From: Methylophilaceae bacterium
GTDB lineage: Bacteria; Pseudomonadota; Gammaproteobacteria; Burkholderiales; Methylophilaceae
Length of the DNA stretch: 35,041 bases
Direction of reading: 5' to 3'
Assembly (NCBI GenBank): GCA_014378915.1
Contig: JACMMS010000114.1
Span: forward strand, 1-35,041
The position numbers and the translations under genes were made by a program. Under the pieces are notes generated by a model, which worked only from the letters and a program-made list of their open reading frames with translations, did not search any database and was not told the DNA's origin. Positions within the stretch are counted from its first letter, which is position 1. Each line of letters opens with the position of its first letter. This document shows positions 34,236 to 35,041 of the stretch, piece by piece.

Positions 34236-35041
34236 AGTGCAAAAAGTGCAGCATGATGCTGCCTAAAATCAAATGCATCTGGTGTAAACAACTCAGTAGG
34301 GCATTTGAACCCTAACGATTTTCGGGGTCTCGTGTTGAGTCTCCACGCAATCGCATCTAAATCTTCTTGGCCGAAGACACTCAAGTCTTCACCTTTGGGC
34401 AGGTACTGACGCAGTAATCCATTGGTGTTTTCGTTAATCCCACGTTGCCATGAACTATGCGGATCTGCAAAGTATACTTTAACGCCCGTGTTTTCTGTTA
34501 ACTCAGCATGCCTTGCCATTTCACGTCCCTGATCATACGTCATCGATAATCGTTTCTGTGCTTCAATACGATTCAATACATGACTGAAACCATTGACCGC
34601 TGATTCAGCAGTGGCCTTTTCCATCTTCGCTAGCACCGTAAACAGTGTTGTTCTTTCCACAATCGTGCCAACCGCTGTACGGTTGCCTTTGCCTTTGATC
34701 AAGTCGCCTTCCCTATGCCCAGGGATGAGCCTCTCGTCGACTTCTGGCGGCCTGTCATGAATGCTCACCATGTCTGGTATCTGGCTGCGTCTATCTTCAC
34801 CAAGCGCGCTAGGTCTGCGTTTCGTATGCCCAAAGCGCAACCAAGCGATGACTTATGTACGTTACTCCCCACGCGGCATTAAGTAAATCGCGCTATAGAG
34901 GGTCTCATGTGAGACCTGCCAATGAAGATGGTCTGCGTTCACGCATTTCAGTGTGCCAGCAATTTGCTCGGGTGAGTAGACCAGCCTTAAATAATCCGTC
35001 ACCGCTTTCCAAAGCACATTACCACGCTGTAACCGTCTTTC
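34210..35041. mobile_element. IS30-family insertion sequence, left part (boundary approximate)
   Basis: The element carries the disabled transposase and abuts ubiA. Its outer end should be a terminal inverted repeat a few bases past the transposase stop, which places it around 34205-34225, inside the last codons of ubiA; I could not define it because the other end is outside the window. No flanking target duplication can be checked. Confidence 0.6.
34226..35041 (-). pseudogene. IS30-family transposase, two in-frame TAA codons, cut by the right edge
   Basis: The minus-strand frame from 35041 to 34226 reads one IS30-type transposase. A helix-turn-helix segment (YSPEQIAGTLK, SHETLYSAIY) is followed by the DDE catalytic core with GHREGDLIKG (first Asp), SMTYDQGREMARH (second Asp), PHSSWQRGINENTNGLLRQY (Glu) and the C-terminal RPRKSLGF. 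The only lesions visible are TAA codons at 34864-34862 and 34855-34853, where relatives read roughly GELRTELIAWL. Both are one substitution from sense codons, the frame is otherwise intact, and the catalytic residues remain, so this is recent point inactivation, not fragmentation. The N-terminal part is beyond the window. Confidence 0.93.

Noticed and set aside
1-35041. Stop-codon reassignment or recoding as the reason for many internal stops
   Set aside because: TAA, TAG and TGA all interrupt broken genes while also ending intact ones, and frameshifts and a deletion accompany them.

Overview
The window reads as chromosomal DNA of an AT-rich betaproteobacterium. The nearest group I would guess is the Methylophilaceae (Methylotenera-like). 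That rests on protein sequence feel, on the block gmk-rpoZ-spoT-ridA-recG-ubiC-ubiA, and on the kinase/phosphatase-rph-rdgB-hemW block; no search was possible. I see no rRNA, tRNA or CRISPR array.

Layout. (1) Positions 1-4662, minus strand: a decaying stretch holding remnants of PEP carboxylase (ppc), a helical protein of unknown function split by an amber codon, and an ammonium transporter (amt). (2) Positions 4736-9550, minus strand: a compact run of Ser/Thr kinase, PP2C phosphatase, rph, rdgB, a small unknown protein and hemW; hemW appears to have lost its ATG. (3) yicC starts divergently at 9757. (4) Positions 10744-18153: an accessory module with one intact and two broken transglutaminase-fold proteases, a circularly permuted ATP-grasp enzyme, an alpha-E protein, a DUF1348 protein and a VOC-fold protein resembling 4-hydroxyphenylpyruvate dioxygenase. 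(5) Positions 18228-24637, minus strand: a CNNM/CorC protein, ahpF, ahpC, soxZ, soxY and a BepA-like M48 metalloprotease. (6) From 24756, plus strand: moaC, the Anbu-type proteasome-like protease, then gmk, rpoZ, a bifunctional RelA/SpoT, a PNPOx-fold protein, ridA, recG (CTG start), ubiC and ubiA. (7) At the right edge an IS30-family transposase, silenced by two in-frame TAA codons, abuts and slightly overlaps the 3' end of ubiA.

The most interesting system is the Anbu / ATP-grasp / alpha-E / transglutaminase set. These families are known to co-occur and are predicted to build, attach or remove a peptide or peptide-like modification whose identity is still unsettled. Here the set is split: Anbu sits about 8.6 kb from the rest, and two of the three transglutaminases are dead. 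The other theme is widespread gene erosion (nonsense codons of all three kinds, frameshifts, a deletion of a catalytic region, start-codon losses) set among intact housekeeping genes. This is either ongoing genome reduction or, for some single-base events, consensus error.
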